A stretch of 64,000 nucleotides of DNA from Catonia carolina (GCA_035578175.1 JAQMRL010000007.1:45451391-45515390), one strand, 5' to 3'; positions 1 through 11,699 are shown, counted from the stretch's first letter. Program-made: numbers and translations. The notes: generated by a model not told the origin, from the letters alone.

Positions 1-351
1 AGACACGTAGAAAAGTCTGGTTAAACGGTACTCCAATCCGGTTTCGTAAACATCCTTCAAAACGTTTAGCTACACAAGGCAGTGAAGAGTATATTTAGTC
101 GTACCGGAGTTTTAGGGAGCATTCCAATTAAATTCAGATGTCTGAGAAAAGCTATTCCACGAACAATGCACCATCACTCCAGATAAATTCATGGACCAGA
201 AAATACCAGTGATTGTCTCATACATACTATGGGCTTTAGGGCTCAGGTCCACCTAATCCTTGTAATCCACTTAACCCCTTTCAACCACCTACCCCTCTGA
301 CCGCGGCGCAATTGCTCGTTTATATGACATGTAGTAAGTAGGTTAATTGGG

Positions 352-509
352 ACTGGCAAATTCAATTGCAGCAGTGAGAGATTCCAATAAAATCCAATTT
401 CCCTTTGAAAATAATGTGTGTGGGTTTACCAGGAAAAGTGTTTCATCTTAATTTTGCGAGATTAGCTATTAAGCCAGGAAACCAATTACAACAGAAAGTA
501 ATTTGACAG
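352..509 (+). repeat. Dispersed direct repeat, copy 1
   Basis: About 158 bp matching 1444-1600 in the same orientation, from the shared ACTGGCAAATTCAAT motif to the shared AGTAATTTGACAG motif, with scattered substitutions. The ends do not start TG or finish CA and I see no primer-binding site after the first copy, so a small LTR element is not supported. A fragment of an unidentified dispersed repeat is more likely. Confidence 0.7.
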
Positions 510-1443
510 CGGAAATAACGTCTCGAATTAGAAAACTTTATCGATATCTAGGGAACAAAGGTGACTGGATCATTACTGGAGAACATGGTTATCAACAGAC
601 AAAACTTTACCATTTTCTTGTCACTTCATTATCAGAGTCACGTTTCTGTGCACAATTATATTTCATAAACAACATACACAATAAGACCGGCAAAAGTTTT
701 AGCAATCAGGCCAACCTAATGTATATGGCCATTATATAATGACTACGGTGGAGGTCAAAATAATCGCATTTAACCTTCTCGTTCTACAACTATTCCCAAG
801 TAATTATGTTTCTTATTTCGTGATAACTCGAATAAACTATAGAAGTACTTAATAATTTTGTAGGAGCCTGTTAACAGTTGACAAATATATTATAAAAGTA
901 ATAAATAAAAAGTAGTTCTCTGCGACTGAAAAGAATTCAAAACAGCCGTCCCACCGACCCACCCCCTGTCGATCTAACCTTTTGCAAAATTCTAAGAAAT
1001 TGCCGATACGAACTCGATCTTAAAAATGTTAAATGATAATCGATCAAACATAAAAAACCCCATAAAAACTCAAAAAACATACACCCATTCCTCCAAAAAA
1101 AGCGAGGAGCGCGCTGTATCAGGGTCATTTTTACTTGGTTTACGCATAGCCTAATAAAAAATTAAATGTAAGAAGTGAATTACAAATTAATTACTAAAAT
1201 CAGATCGGACACCACATCCGGTAGGTACTTTATTCAAACGACACTTTTATTTTTTACTTGAACTTAATGTTTAAGTAAAAAAAGGCAAAGAATAAAAAAT
1301 AATAATAATTATAACAAAATAAGAAAAGAGGATATTTAAGTAAGAAAAAGAAAAAAGAAAAGAAGTAAAAGTAAAGAAAAAGAAAGAGATGTTTAAAAAA
1401 CACAAATATTTCTTATATGTGTAAGAAAAATCACTTTAGTGGC
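510..1443. other. AT-rich spacer between the two direct repeats
   Basis: No recognisable gene. A 78-codon open frame begins near the left edge (503-739) but its translation resembles nothing I know. A strongly A-rich purine tract lies at about 1290-1400. No terminal repeats or transposon signals were seen. Confidence 0.4.
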
Positions 1444-1600
1444 ACTGGCAAATTCAATAGCAGCAGAGAGAGATTCCGGTAAAATTCAATGTCCTTTTGA
1501 AATTAATGTGTGTGGATCTGTCAGGAGTAGTGTTTCATTTTAATTTGCGTGATTAGCTTTTAACCCAGGAAACTCATTACAATAGAGAGTAATTTGACAG
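1444..1600 (+). repeat. Dispersed direct repeat, copy 2
   Basis: Second copy of the 158-bp unit at 352-509, same orientation, about 1.1 kb downstream. It is separated from a family-B element by only about 40 bp, whereas copy 1 is not followed by one, so the two repeats are probably independent. Confidence 0.7.
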
Positions 1601-1641
1601 TAATTTAATTATCTTATTTTATCAGATTAAATATTTTCATT

Positions 1642-2007
1642 GCCCCTTAACAGACAGGTGGAGTGCTAAATTATTTGAACTCAATCTGTTAGTTCTAGGG
1701 TTACAAAAAATAGCTCTGTTTCTAATCTTATGGTCAGCCAATTAAATGACTGAATCGTTGAAGAACAGAGGAAGTGTAAAAGAAACTAATCAAAGTTATC
1801 TCCCCTGAAAGTAATGAATTTAATTGTACAGACACACCATGTGGTGAATGAAGCTATGCGCTTTTCAGTGGGCTCGGCATGCTGATAAGCATAGGTACTT
1901 TTCAACTAAGTAAGGAAGGCAAATGTAAACCACCTCACTCCTCGTTTTACTTAGTAAAGCCTCTAGATATTCAAATCATCCTTTCGGCTAATGACCTAAA
2001 CAACAAA
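1642..2007 (+). mobile_element. Family-B retroposon, diverged full-length copy
   Basis: It begins with the family 5' end (GACAGGTGGAGTG) and runs through the GGTCAGCCAATTAAATGACT block to GATGACCTAAACAACAA, the 3' end common to every copy. It has lost part of the middle block that reads as an open frame in other copies. The 3' AAC-repeat tail is short. Function unknown; see the copy at 60654-61042 for the evidence that this family retroposes. Confidence 0.75.
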
Positions 2008-2474
2008 TATTTTTTGCACTCAGATTATTACACGTTTTAAAACGGGCCGTCCTGCATACTTACTCTTATAATGAACACATGAAGAAAATTTATCTTTTAG
2101 TTTCAACAGGTAAAAATTAAGTTCCCTTTACAGTTTTCCGTTGTTTCCGTATAAGTGATCGAATAACAAGAGAGAACCGGGAATTGGGTAATGATCGGTT
2201 GTGCGCAATAGTAAATAATTAGCGTAAGCGTAATTCTACCAAAATTAACTTATTTTTAATAATGTGTTTTATTACCGAATGACAATGTGTGAGGTATATC
2301 GAGTTTTAAGGTCTATTTACACACATCAGTGACGTGTCAGTGCCGTATTATCTTCACCGTTCAGTGTCCGTGGTTGATCAGTGATGTCAGTTCACACACA
2401 TCCGATATTTTGTATCCGTAGTCCTTCAGTGTTATTAATAATACAGTTCAGTAATTCAGTCAAATAGCAGCAAG

Positions 2475-2789
2475 ATGATAGATTTTTCTGATAATGAATT
2501 GGCAATTATTGCCATTGCCCTAGATGAGGAAGAAAACCATAAAAAAAAGCGAAAATGGGTACACAAGGCATGGTTAAAACGAGAAAGTGAAGGCGAATTT
2601 ATCACTTTATATAAGGAATTAATTGAGGATGAAACAAAATTTTTTGAATATTTCAGAATGTCTCGAAATTGTTTTGATATATTACTTAATAAAATAGAAA
2701 GCCATTTAATGAAACATGATACTCATTGGAGAAAAGCTATCACACCAAGGGAACGATTAGCAGTTTGTTTAAGGTTAGTGAAAATATAA
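2475..2789 (+). pseudogene. HARBI1-like transposase, N-terminal exon only
   Basis: Open frame of 104 codons. Its residues 28-95 match the N-terminal region of HARBI1-like PIF/Harbinger transposases: WVHKAW, then GEFITLYKELIEDETKFFEYFRM, and RKAITPRERLAVCLR. The intact family protein is roughly 350-400 residues with a DDE nuclease domain that is absent here. A good splice donor (AAG|GTTAGTG at 2773/2774) lies just where the reading leaves the family consensus, so the last few codons and stop are probably intron. The ATG at 2475 gives an acidic start, as is common in this family. There is no downstream exon in the element, so this is an exon stub and not a working gene. Confidence 0.88.
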
Positions 2790-2927
2790 TTTTATGAAAT
2801 CGTTTTTATTTTAAAAAAATCTCCTTAAAACCTGAAACCTATAAAATAACAAAGAAACTTACTATTTGTAATATACACAAGTATAGGCCTATATTTTATT
2901 GTAATTACAAAAAATAAATACACTGTG

Positions 2928-3062
2928 CTAACCTTCTAGTTTCAGTTCTTTTCCTATGTCATTCCAAATATTATTTTTAAAACCGATGTCCATGTATTTT
3001 TTATGTGACAAATCATACAGAACAGGAAAAGTTTGCACCAACTCGATTAATTTTTCATCCAT
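2928..3062 (-). pseudogene. MADF-domain accessory protein, first exon only
   Basis: A 44-codon reading on the minus strand from the ATG at 3062. Key blocks are LIELVQTFPVLYD, HKKYMD and NIWNDIGKEL, which is the first half of a MADF (Myb/SANT-like DNA-binding) domain with its conserved aromatic residues. In Harbinger elements such a second protein helps bring the transposase to the ends. The reading closes just after a splice donor (GAAG|GTTAGC), so this is the first exon with its continuation deleted. It runs towards the transposase stub, leaving about 140 bp of leftover sequence between them. Confidence 0.82.
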
Positions 3063-3147
3063 TTTACAAAAAATACAATTTCTAATTACAGAATCACGTC
3101 AGTGAAAATTAAAAAATATCGTTGCGATCGTATTACCTAATCACGGA

Positions 3148-3321
3148 GCGCGATGTTGGTAACGTGCTCGCCTCTCATCACGCGGTCTTGGGTTCAAATC
3201 CCACTCGGGCATGGCATTTTTTCATACGTTACAAAAAATTCATTTCATCCTTCACCGTCTGCATTAGCAGCAATTTGCAAAACAGTCGGACGTTAAACCA
3301 AAAAAAAAAAAAAAAAAACAA
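3148..3321 (+). mobile_element. tRNA-derived SINE inside the Harbinger element
   Basis: A tRNA-like head with an RNA polymerase III B box (GGTTCAAATCC), a middle containing CATACGTTACA, a 3' domain with CGTCTGCATTAGCAG and CAGTCGGACGTTAAACC, and a poly(A) tail. It is flanked by a 10-bp target duplication TAATCACGGA (3138-3147 and 3322-3331), the signature of LINE-driven retroposition. The A box is poor, so the 5' end may be slightly truncated. It entered after the Harbinger had landed. Confidence 0.92.
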
Positions 3322-3482
3322 TAATCACGGAACGGACAGCACTGAAGCACTGATGGTACTGATACGTCACTGTGTCGGACATGTGTAAACATGTTCGTTT
3401 GAAACAAAAGCAATGATATTTTATTTTTCACTGACACTGATACGGCACTGACACGTCACTGATGTGTATAAATAGACCTTTA

Positions 3483-4955
3483 TGGTTCCCATCAGTCAAC
3501 GGAATGAATACAGATTTCATGTTAATGAATGCAGTAAATTTAGTCGGCCAATCATATAGTTCTTTGTTTTGCTAGTTTACAGATAAATCGGGTTTGCTAA
3601 ATGCGTCGACATTCGCATCCGCTGTCAAATTTTATGAGCGATTATTAATGCAGTAGGAGGAAGGATGTCGGATGTCGGATGTTGGTAGGGTTTAGTTTGT
3701 GGGCGATTTTTGTGGTAGTCATCATGCGGTGCCTGACTTACCATCTTCATAGAGAAGTTGTCCTCTCTTTAATGCCACGCCTACATCGCTTCTTGTTTTA
3801 TTTAGTCAGTGGGATTCGAGAAACCATCATCTCGTACAGTTCTGCTTTTGCATCATTCAAAGATACTTTACGGTTTATTCACGAGTAAATGGATTACGAT
3901 CGCTCGGTTCAGTCAGCGCAATGAGAAAATATATAGTTCCGAAGGACAGTGAAGGTGATTGACAATACGTGATAAAATATTGATATTTTTATTTACTCGG
4001 TAATAAATATACGATATGAAATAGAAATGGATACGGTCGGATTATCTACTTAATTTTATTGTGCTCTTGAAAATAAAAATTACATGCTTCATTTTGATGA
4101 ACAGTTAGGAATTGTATATACGCCTACACCGGTCGAGAGCAGCAAAATCATTCCGCTTATGAATACATATCGATAGTAGTATTTAAATCGATAGGCTCAG
4201 TGTCATGGTGGCAAATTATTATCCAACTATGAATTGCCATCTGCATAGATAAGTCAGTATAATGCCTGTTCCTCTTAAATCACATCTCCCACAACCAAAA
4301 GATCAGCTTGTAAGCTCACAGATTTAAGGCAGTGATCATTTATTTATTTATTCACAAGTATTACTCTCCAAAAAAGTAGAAGAGCATCGCCCGTGACAAT
4401 GGCTTGGAGGAGAAACCATAAATTTCTTTCATATTTTGCCTACCGCCGCTGAATAAAAAAAAAAATTTTTCTGTGATTTGGCTAAACATGTTCTGCACCC
4501 TTTTAAAATTTAGCACGTCGTGGAGTTACGGGGTCAGGTAATCGTTTCTTTTCATCCGTATGTAGCCTTGATTAGATTTATTCATGATCGCTAAAAACTT
4601 TAATTTGTCAGGTACAGATTTCAGCGAGAGCTTTGAAAGTTCTGTATATTGTATAAAACGTCATTTTTTGTAATCTAAAAAGCTTGACAAATCGCCAAAG
4701 CTGTATCAGCCGCCGATTTTTACTGCACTTGGACGAGAAATATCAAATGGAAGATTTTAAAAACAACAATAATAAAAGAAAAACCACCGCCTTTCTTAAA
4801 GCGAAAAAAACAAAAAAAACTTTCCGTGATTATTTTCAAAGAAATGTACACTAATAATGATTTCATCGTTTATTTAAGTGAGTGTTTACGTTCTACCACT
4901 CAAAATTGTCAATTGCGATGGGCTACAATTCCAATTTCCTATCTCTTCAAGTCAT

Positions 4956-4956
<1 letters not shown>
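3483..4956. other. Unrecognised AT-rich sequence
   Basis: No gene or mobile element recognised. A short 7-8 bp tandem motif (GGATGTC) lies at about 3662-3685. A 69-codon open frame at 3679-3888 has no recognisable similarity and looks like chance. Confidence 0.35.

Positions 4957-5004
<48 letters not shown>
4957..5004 (+). repeat. GT dinucleotide microsatellite
   Basis: Twenty-four uninterrupted GT units. Unlike the other CA/GT arrays in the window it has no flanking family-A sequence that I can recognise. Confidence 0.98.
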
Positions 5005-5005
<1 letters not shown>

Positions 5006-6031
5006 GCACAGCCAAAAGTAGCCACAGACCATGCTGACTATTAAAGGCCAACGTGCTACTTAGCTATGAAATTAAGAGTACTTTACTTGCGATGCCAAAA
5101 ATACAAAAATATAATATCCTTAAAAATTAGCGATTTCCATTCGACAACTCTTGGCAGATCATTTGCTGGGATCAATAAGATGGCGTAAGTGACATCTTTG
5201 CTGGCTCTCGAAAAATTGCTTTTTTAAAAATTACAGTTCCTTTTGGGGGAAAATGCACGATACGTCGATGCACTGAGCAGAATTAAAAGTTTATTAAAAA
5301 CTGTAAAACTTCTATACTTGACACTTTTAGTTGACGCTTAGTAACTTTTGTGAAAAATCAAATAAAATTTTTTTTTTTTTCTAAAAACGGCAGGCTTTAA
5401 ATGAAATATACGGCAATTATTTGAAACCGTTCAAAGATGTCCACCAAATATACAGTTGTATATTTGTAGTGGATATATGATGAGCGAGCCACTGACTTAT
5501 GTTTTGTGTAACTCGATTTAAATTTTACTCGTGTAACCGTATCTTGCAATTGAGAACCTGTCATTAATAACTGGATACCGTGAAAAAATATTTACACGTA
5601 CCAAAAAGCTGCTATAAGTGAACAAAATCAAACAATAAACAAACAAAAGTTCAAAAGTTTAAGTGTAGTTTAAGTGTAATAATGAATTTATAAGAAAACT
5701 TTTATGGCTAGTAATTTTTACGAGCAAAGATAAAAGGAAATACATAACTGAGCGCACTCAGCACTCAGTTTCTAGAAGATCTTTAATGCATTTCCCCATT
5801 TCAGTTAATTTTCATGCCACAACGGTTAGAATTTCCTAAAATAGAATAGGGCGATATTAATGTTAATTAACACAGTAATCACGCGTATGCAATTGATCGG
5901 GTCTTTATAGAAAATCGCAATTTACCCCATTCTAGATTGCCTTTGACGTTTGTTCAATGAAATTTTGCTGCAATTTGCTTTTTAAGGTTACCCTTCCAAT
6001 ACAAACCAATTTTGTTGCGATTACTATATAC
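5005..6031. other. Unrecognised AT-rich sequence
   Basis: No convincing open frame or repeat. The A/T-rich text at about 5220-5400 has the flavour of diverged family A (poly-T, TTACAGTTCC, CTTAGTAACTTTTG) but I cannot align it with confidence. Confidence 0.3.
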
Positions 6032-6213
6032 TAAGGCCGCTCTCACACGTGAAACTCGACTGCGAATCGACCTCTACTCGATGTCCGATACGAGTCCTAC
6101 CCTTTCATTTATATGTTCGCCCTCCCACCAGTGCGATCTCGATGCAACCTCGATCGAACCAATCGCATGCGACTCAGCTTTTCCAACATCTGCTCGACCA
6201 GTTACGTATAATC

Positions 6214-6285
6214 ATGGCAGACGAAGCAGCCAATGTAGCCTTTGTGCTTGAAGTTGAAAAATATCCGTGTCTGTACAATTTTTGA
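6214..6285 (+). pseudogene. MADF-like N-terminus remnant
   Basis: A 23-codon reading beginning MADEAAN and containing VLEVEKYPCLYNF, which fits the opening helix of a MADF domain (hydrophobic, then V-x-K-Y/x-P-x-L-Y). It stops at a TGA, after which the same frame still reads NILGKT. It is too short for a firm call; the Harbinger context raises confidence. Confidence 0.55.
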
Positions 6286-6451
6286 CAGAATATTCTAGGC
6301 AAGACATAACCTTTCTTTGGGCATCCGATAACAAGACGTAAATTTGTTTTCATCACAGAAGAGTTCCTGGGCACACACATACGCTCCTCTATTACGATTA
6401 TTACTTATATACGGTGATATCCAACAGCCGCGGTTTTTTTCTGTTTTCTTC

Positions 6452-6496
6452 TTAAATAGTAAAAGCAACGATTACGTCTTCTTCATCACCTGACAT
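6452..6496 (-). pseudogene. Harbinger transposase N-terminus remnant
   Basis: The minus-strand ATG at 6496 opens MSGDEEDVIVAFTI, then a stop, then EENRKK in frame. This acidic start followed by EE and a basic run is the usual beginning of HARBI1-like transposases (compare the start of the 2475 reading). Only the first tens of residues remain. Confidence 0.5.
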
Positions 6497-6661
6497 TTTG
6501 CAAACTGCAGGTGGATTCGAAGAAAAGATTGAACAGTTGCGTCGAGGTCGAGTCTTCTCGATGTGCGAACACGCACGACGCGACTCGTTTTTCGGTCGAG
6601 TCAAGATCGAGTCATTTTAATCCTGTCGAGGTCGAGTTTCACCGGTGTGAGAGCGGCCTAA

Positions 6662-7920
6662 CAGTGGAAATAAAAACGAAGTGTCTAAAATGAAATGTGA
6701 AACACAAAAATGTAGTATTTTATATCGTACAAATTTTGCTCTAAAATACACCATAATGCTTCAATTTTGAAAAAACAGAATTTTTGAACGAGAGTAGAAC
6801 ACCCTAACGACTTTTTTTAAGTAAAATGACTCGATAGATGATTTCAAAAGACCACTCTATCGGTTTGAGGAGGTCGGATCACCGCCACATTGCAATCTCT
6901 CTGTCTGTATTGGAGATGAACTGGGAGAAGTGAAAATATGAGAATCGTTTTGTATTGAGCGGACGTGGGGTAGTAAGGGCACATCTGGTGAGAGCATGAT
7001 TCGGTGTGGGCCAGCTGCCGGTGCTTCGGGTGTTCAGTGAATAAAGTGCGGCTACAAGGAGAGGGCGAGGGAAGATGGATCGCCTATATCGTCTACACGC
7101 GTGTACTCGATAGGCCTGCATTATAAATAAATAAATGCATCGCATACGGTGCGGTGATCAAGTTATTTACGTTGTTGCACCCGATCGATGAGTAGCGCTA
7201 ACCGACTAGGTAGTGAAACAGATGAAATGATTCTGCCGTTCAGACCCACTCCACCAACAAATGATACGATAAACTAGACCGATCATCTCGCCGGTATCCG
7301 AATCGATCCTATTATTTATTCTTATAGCTTCACTATTTGCGATTGTAAAATATTTATCTACAGGACGATCGGGAATTTCAGGAACCTATCTGCTCATATC
7401 AAGAGCAATCATTGGCAAAATTGAAAGAGCAGACGTACGTCGCAGGTGCCAACCAGAATATAATGTTTCAACAACAATGTAATAGAAGAAAGACCATAGT
7501 AAATTTCAACAAAAGTTAACAAATTTACGAACAATGCTGCTAAACTCGGCTGATCCAAACAAAATTGAACGGCGCGGCCTTACTTTCAATCACCCATCAA
7601 ATCCAAAATTTACACTTAGTCGATCCTATCAAATAATGATTCTACCTGAAAACAAATTTTAATTTTCTAAAGCCTTCTGTCAACGACGAATTTGACTGTT
7701 CGGAAAATATTTAAAAAAAAGCTTGGTTTTTAAACATTTGAATGTAAGTTATAAACGGTTTAATGGAACGAACACTTCATCTCACTTTTATCCGTGTATC
7801 TCGATATTATTCTGATAACGTGTACGCAAGCATTTATAGATGTTCCTATGAGCCGAATACGGATTATCGACTAGAAACATTCAGCATTCATTCACGTAAA
7901 CGGTTGAATTGTAAATGATG
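6662..7920. other. Unrecognised sequence
   Basis: No repeat or gene recognised. The minus-strand 88-codon open frame at 6879-7145 has an atypical composition and no family resemblance. Local GC is somewhat higher around 6880-7330. Confidence 0.3.
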
Positions 7921-7924
7921 CAGA

Positions 7925-8418
7925 GTATTGTACGGTTTGTCATATTCGCGTGTTCAAAGTAGCTGCTAAAAAATTGAAATTGTACCCGTATCGTATCCGA
8001 TTAGTCTAAGAGCTTCAGCCTCCAGATTTAAACAAGCGATTGCGATATTGCCGTTAGTTTAGGTCTTTCGTAAATGATAACGGAATCGAAGTTTTAAACA
8101 CAGTGTTAATAGAAATTGACATATTTTGTTTTGAAGGAACAACAAATTTAATTTGAAATGATTCTTTTACACTCGCGTACGATATAGTAGCAAAACATTG
8201 TTCACGAATGAAAACCCGTTTTTCTAGGGTAAAAGACTGTTCGTAACACAAACGGAAACAGCACAAAATTTTACACAGCTCAAGGAGAATCAACTCACAC
8301 TGCCGTATCTATACCGGTTGAGTAGGGCTACCAACTTCGTGTCACAAAAAAATTCGCTTTCTAAGAAAAAAATTACCAGACATTAACAATAGGGTAACAG
8401 GACTAAAAAATCACTCTG
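7925..8418 (-). mobile_element. Relic of a DUF4817-type mariner (family E), rearranged
   Basis: The right end (about 8230-8418) is the same long terminal repeat seen at 42820-42996, ending ATCACTCTG followed by TA at 8419-8420. Minus-strand sequence at about 8075-8225 decodes to a decayed copy of the transposase N-terminus. Plus-strand sequence at about 7950-8060 decodes to the later segment (LKLYPYRIRLV, a stop, then ELQPPDLNKRLRYC). The two coding pieces are in opposite orientations, so the copy has an internal inversion. No left terminal repeat was found. Confidence 0.75.
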
Positions 8419-8420
8419 TA

Positions 8421-11400
8421 GTTCCCATAAGATGGCAGAAATATTATGTCATGTGTGGTATTATGTAAGGTATGGCAGAAGAAAAGAGTGTTAACATGCT
8501 GATTCCAATTTCTGAAATTTTTTAGGGCAGCTGAATAACTGGACTCTAAGTTCGCAAGAATATGGCAGAAAGATTGCCACAACAAAACGCGTTTCAATAC
8601 TCATTTGAGTCTGTAGTTTTTCTAGTATGTAGACTTAATTTTTTGCAATGACACCAAAATAAGTTTTTGGTCTAAAAATGGGGTCAGCTGTTCAGCACCC
8701 TTCACCAACCTATTGTTTTCTGTGTGTGCCTGTACGCATCAACCATGAACATAGACTTGAAAATAATGGTTTTCCATTAGGCCTATATTCTATCATCTTA
8801 CCGAGCTGACGCTGTATCATTCATGCTGAGACGTTAATTATTCTTCACGGGACAAATTCCTCACATTTATTCGAACACGCGCAATTTTGAAGAAATCCTG
8901 TCATGCCTTCTCCCGGATTAAATCAGGTACACTACAAAAAGTTATTTTAAAAAAACAACAACAGAAAACACAGCAATAAGACGTTAACTACTTGCACATG
9001 GAATAAAATATGGTAAGACCCGATGGAAGTTTTACAGATAAATAAAATAGATAAATAAGAACATTGACCAATAAAAGATATATGTTCATTGATAAATATA
9101 CAATACAATAGACGAAATAAACAACTTAGGCTGCCTTCGACTTCCATTCAATAATAGGCCTATATATTAATTTATAAAACATTTAAGCATACATCTATTG
9201 TTTAAAGTTTTCATTTTTCAATTTAATTCCAATTTTGTAATCGTTACAATTAGAGCTACTAAATTAATAGAAGACGAACAATCTCTGCCATTAGATTTAT
9301 TGTGTTTAAAAAGTAAATGTAGAAGTCTGCGGAGATTATTTTTTAAAGTTATTTGAAAATTCAATAAGTGGGCAGTGAGTTTATTGAAGAATATACTTAA
9401 GCGACCAGTAAGTATTCTGTGTATATTTACTATAGTTTATTGAAGGAGATTTTACCGCTGTACATTCGATCAAAAGTTTGACCGAAGCATAACTACTGTA
9501 GAAAATTAGAGTAGAGTTCTTTTTACACGTACTACTCCGATTTTATACGCTGTCTAAGGTACGAATTTAATACCAGTTGGTTGCCTGTATTTTGTGTTAT
9601 AGGGTTTGCTACTGAACTGAAACTTACGTGTGAAGTAACACAACATTCCCCAATACCCGATCAATCTTTCCTTCAATTTACTGGTTAAACATTGTTTATT
9701 ATCATATAGAACTTCCAGTTAGTGATCAAACTGTGGATTGCAATCAATGTGTAAGGCAGTTCATCTATAAATGAAATCTTTTGAATAGATTTGCAATGAT
9801 ATTCTCTCTCCTGGAGTCGTATATGCATAGGGTATCCAAGACAGCTATCTACGTTTTGGATTATTTAGCCGAAATCGCCCTGGTCTTCGGAAGGTGGTGG
9901 ATAACCAAGTTTCCGTCGCGGCTACAACCCTTATACATCCCCCGAACATTACAGATAATATGAGGCATGGTAGCCCCGATCAAGACACAAATGAAGCAAA
10001 ATCACAAAATCCCTGGCACGGCTACCATCAGTGATTGGGATCCTCCAGAGAACGGGCAAACTCTGTAATACTTCCGGTTCTCGGAACTACTCTGTAATAC
10101 TTCTGAAACTGGATAACATTCCGGACGGTGGCGGAACAGAACTCCTTATTCTCTTTCTCAAGTGCTTCGACAAACAGCCGAAGGGATCGATTGTCAGCAG
10201 ACAATATTCCAACAACAGCCTTCAGAAACTCGGTTTTCACCTTGAGTCGGAAGACATGGAGAACTTCGGTCGTCTATAATCTGTCATATAGAACCGAATT
10301 TTTCAAACATCCAGAGATTCAGTTGAGAATATTTGTTTTTAAGAGATGGCGCAGAAATGAAAGGTACCGAATGGAAGTACTCAGAGAATTTTGTTTTGTT
10401 TTACGTCCGATTGTTCTGCATACCCAATGAACCAATATAGAATAATACACGTGATAAATTACAATAGCAATTCTGACTAGACATTACTAAATGATTAGGA
10501 CCTTAAGCATCGACCCAGTGTTGGCTTTTTTAGAATTTATTTTTAGAAGTATAATTTAACAAATGTTAAAGTCAAAATTAGACGAAATCGAAAATAAAAT
10601 CGCAATTAAAAGGTGTAAAGTGTCATTTTTAGGGTAAAATCTTATGCTTCTCGGGCTTAGGGGACCTGCCGTAATTACGAGAAGTTGTACTTTTGAAACC
10701 AGCGAGGAAGGCAATAATAATAGGCCACCTAATGAAATGTTTTGCTTTTATCCAACTTGTGGCTGTTAAGCTGAAACACAACAAAAAGTGATCTGCAGAA
10801 GGACCAGTCTAATTATCGTTAAAAATCTGCAGTATATTTGACACAGCTCAGAAAAAGATATGAACGGTTTGAACAAGAAACTGGTACAGAGGTGAGGCAG
10901 AATTTTTTGGACGGTGAACAATATGCATGAGTCACTCACTCATGCATACACTTAAACATGCGACCCGACCGTTTGCTATTGATTTCCCCAACTCTGTTTA
11001 AATCGAACCGTAATTGTTTTGCTTGCATGTGAATACATCGGCAAAAGTTTTCTTTTAAAAAGGGTTCACATTTACAATTATCATTCAAATGATTTATGGA
11101 AATACGTAGCCAATATGATTCATATAACGCTACCCTAAATTCCGCGGAAATTGTTAGTTTATTGCGATCGTTATTTCATGCAAGATAACAAAGAAAGAAA
11201 ATAAACAAATTTTCTCATAAAATCAGTTTACTAGGTATCTCTATGAACGATTTTACTGTTTTCACAACAAAATTGTACACCGAAAACAGTGAATTAAATT
11301 TCATCTGATTTTATGTAGTTTTCTGTGTCAATTTTTTATATGAGCAAACCAACCAATTTTTAAGCCACACAAAAATATAGTACAAAGGTTGTAATGTGTC

Positions 11401-11690
11401 TCTTAACACATCCGCTCAGAATTCTTTAAGTCTTAAAATCTTGGAAAACATGAATTTTTTACAGCGAGAGACGAGAATGTCCAAAAATATTTTCTGAGAT
11501 ACCCTACTTTAATGAAATTCAACACAGTATTTATTCAGTAGGTCAGTCGCCTTAAATATATAATCACATAAATGATAAATTAAATTAAAAATACCATAGA
11601 ATCATGACCTGAATGAGTTGTTCTTCTTGAAGTTTATGAGGAGAGCTGAGAAAAATGAAATCAAGAGTTGACCCTAGAAAATTTGAAAAG
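8421..11690. other. Long unrecognised stretch
   Basis: About 3.3 kb with no transposon end, SINE or family A/B match that I can see. The open frames at 9781-9963, 10028-10240 (minus) and 10128-10430 are short and mutually overlapping. The 10028-10240 frame starts with GTG and spans a small internal duplication (AGTATTACAGAG twice). None resembles a known protein. Confidence 0.35.
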
Positions 11691-11699
11691 AAAACTACT

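Larger units (their letters stand above)
2309..3479 (+). mobile_element. Deleted PIF/Harbinger DNA transposon
   Basis: Terminal inverted repeats of about 42 bp (2309-2350 and 3438-3479, both starting AGGTCTATTTA) are flanked by a TTA duplication at 2306-2308 and 3480-3482, the 3-bp target typical of PIF/Harbinger. Inside, the plus strand holds the first exon of a HARBI1-like transposase and the minus strand holds the first exon of a MADF-domain protein, pointing at each other. The centre, with the catalytic domain, is missing. A SINE has inserted near the right end. The element cannot move by itself but could be mobilised in trans by an intact relative. Confidence 0.93.
6035..6658 (+). mobile_element. 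Second deleted PIF/Harbinger element (MITE-like)
   Basis: The ends are inverted repeats starting GGCCGCTCTCACAC, flanked by TAA at 6032-6034 and 6659-6661, a PIF/Harbinger-type target duplication. Subterminal sequence is rich in TCGA-containing motifs (CTCGAC, GTCGAG) on both sides, possible transposase-binding sites. Inside are the start of a MADF-like protein (plus strand) and the start of an acidic Harbinger-type transposase (minus strand), facing each other. The layout parallels the element at 2309-3479, but the terminal sequences differ, so it is a different family. Confidence 0.85.

Noticed and set aside
352..1600. A small LTR retrotransposon bounded by the 158-bp repeats
   Set aside because: No TG...CA ends, no primer-binding site or polypurine tract at the right places, and no convincing target duplication.
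10028..10240. A 70-codon minus-strand frame with protein-like composition
   Set aside because: It begins with GTG, spans a small tandem duplication and has no family resemblance.
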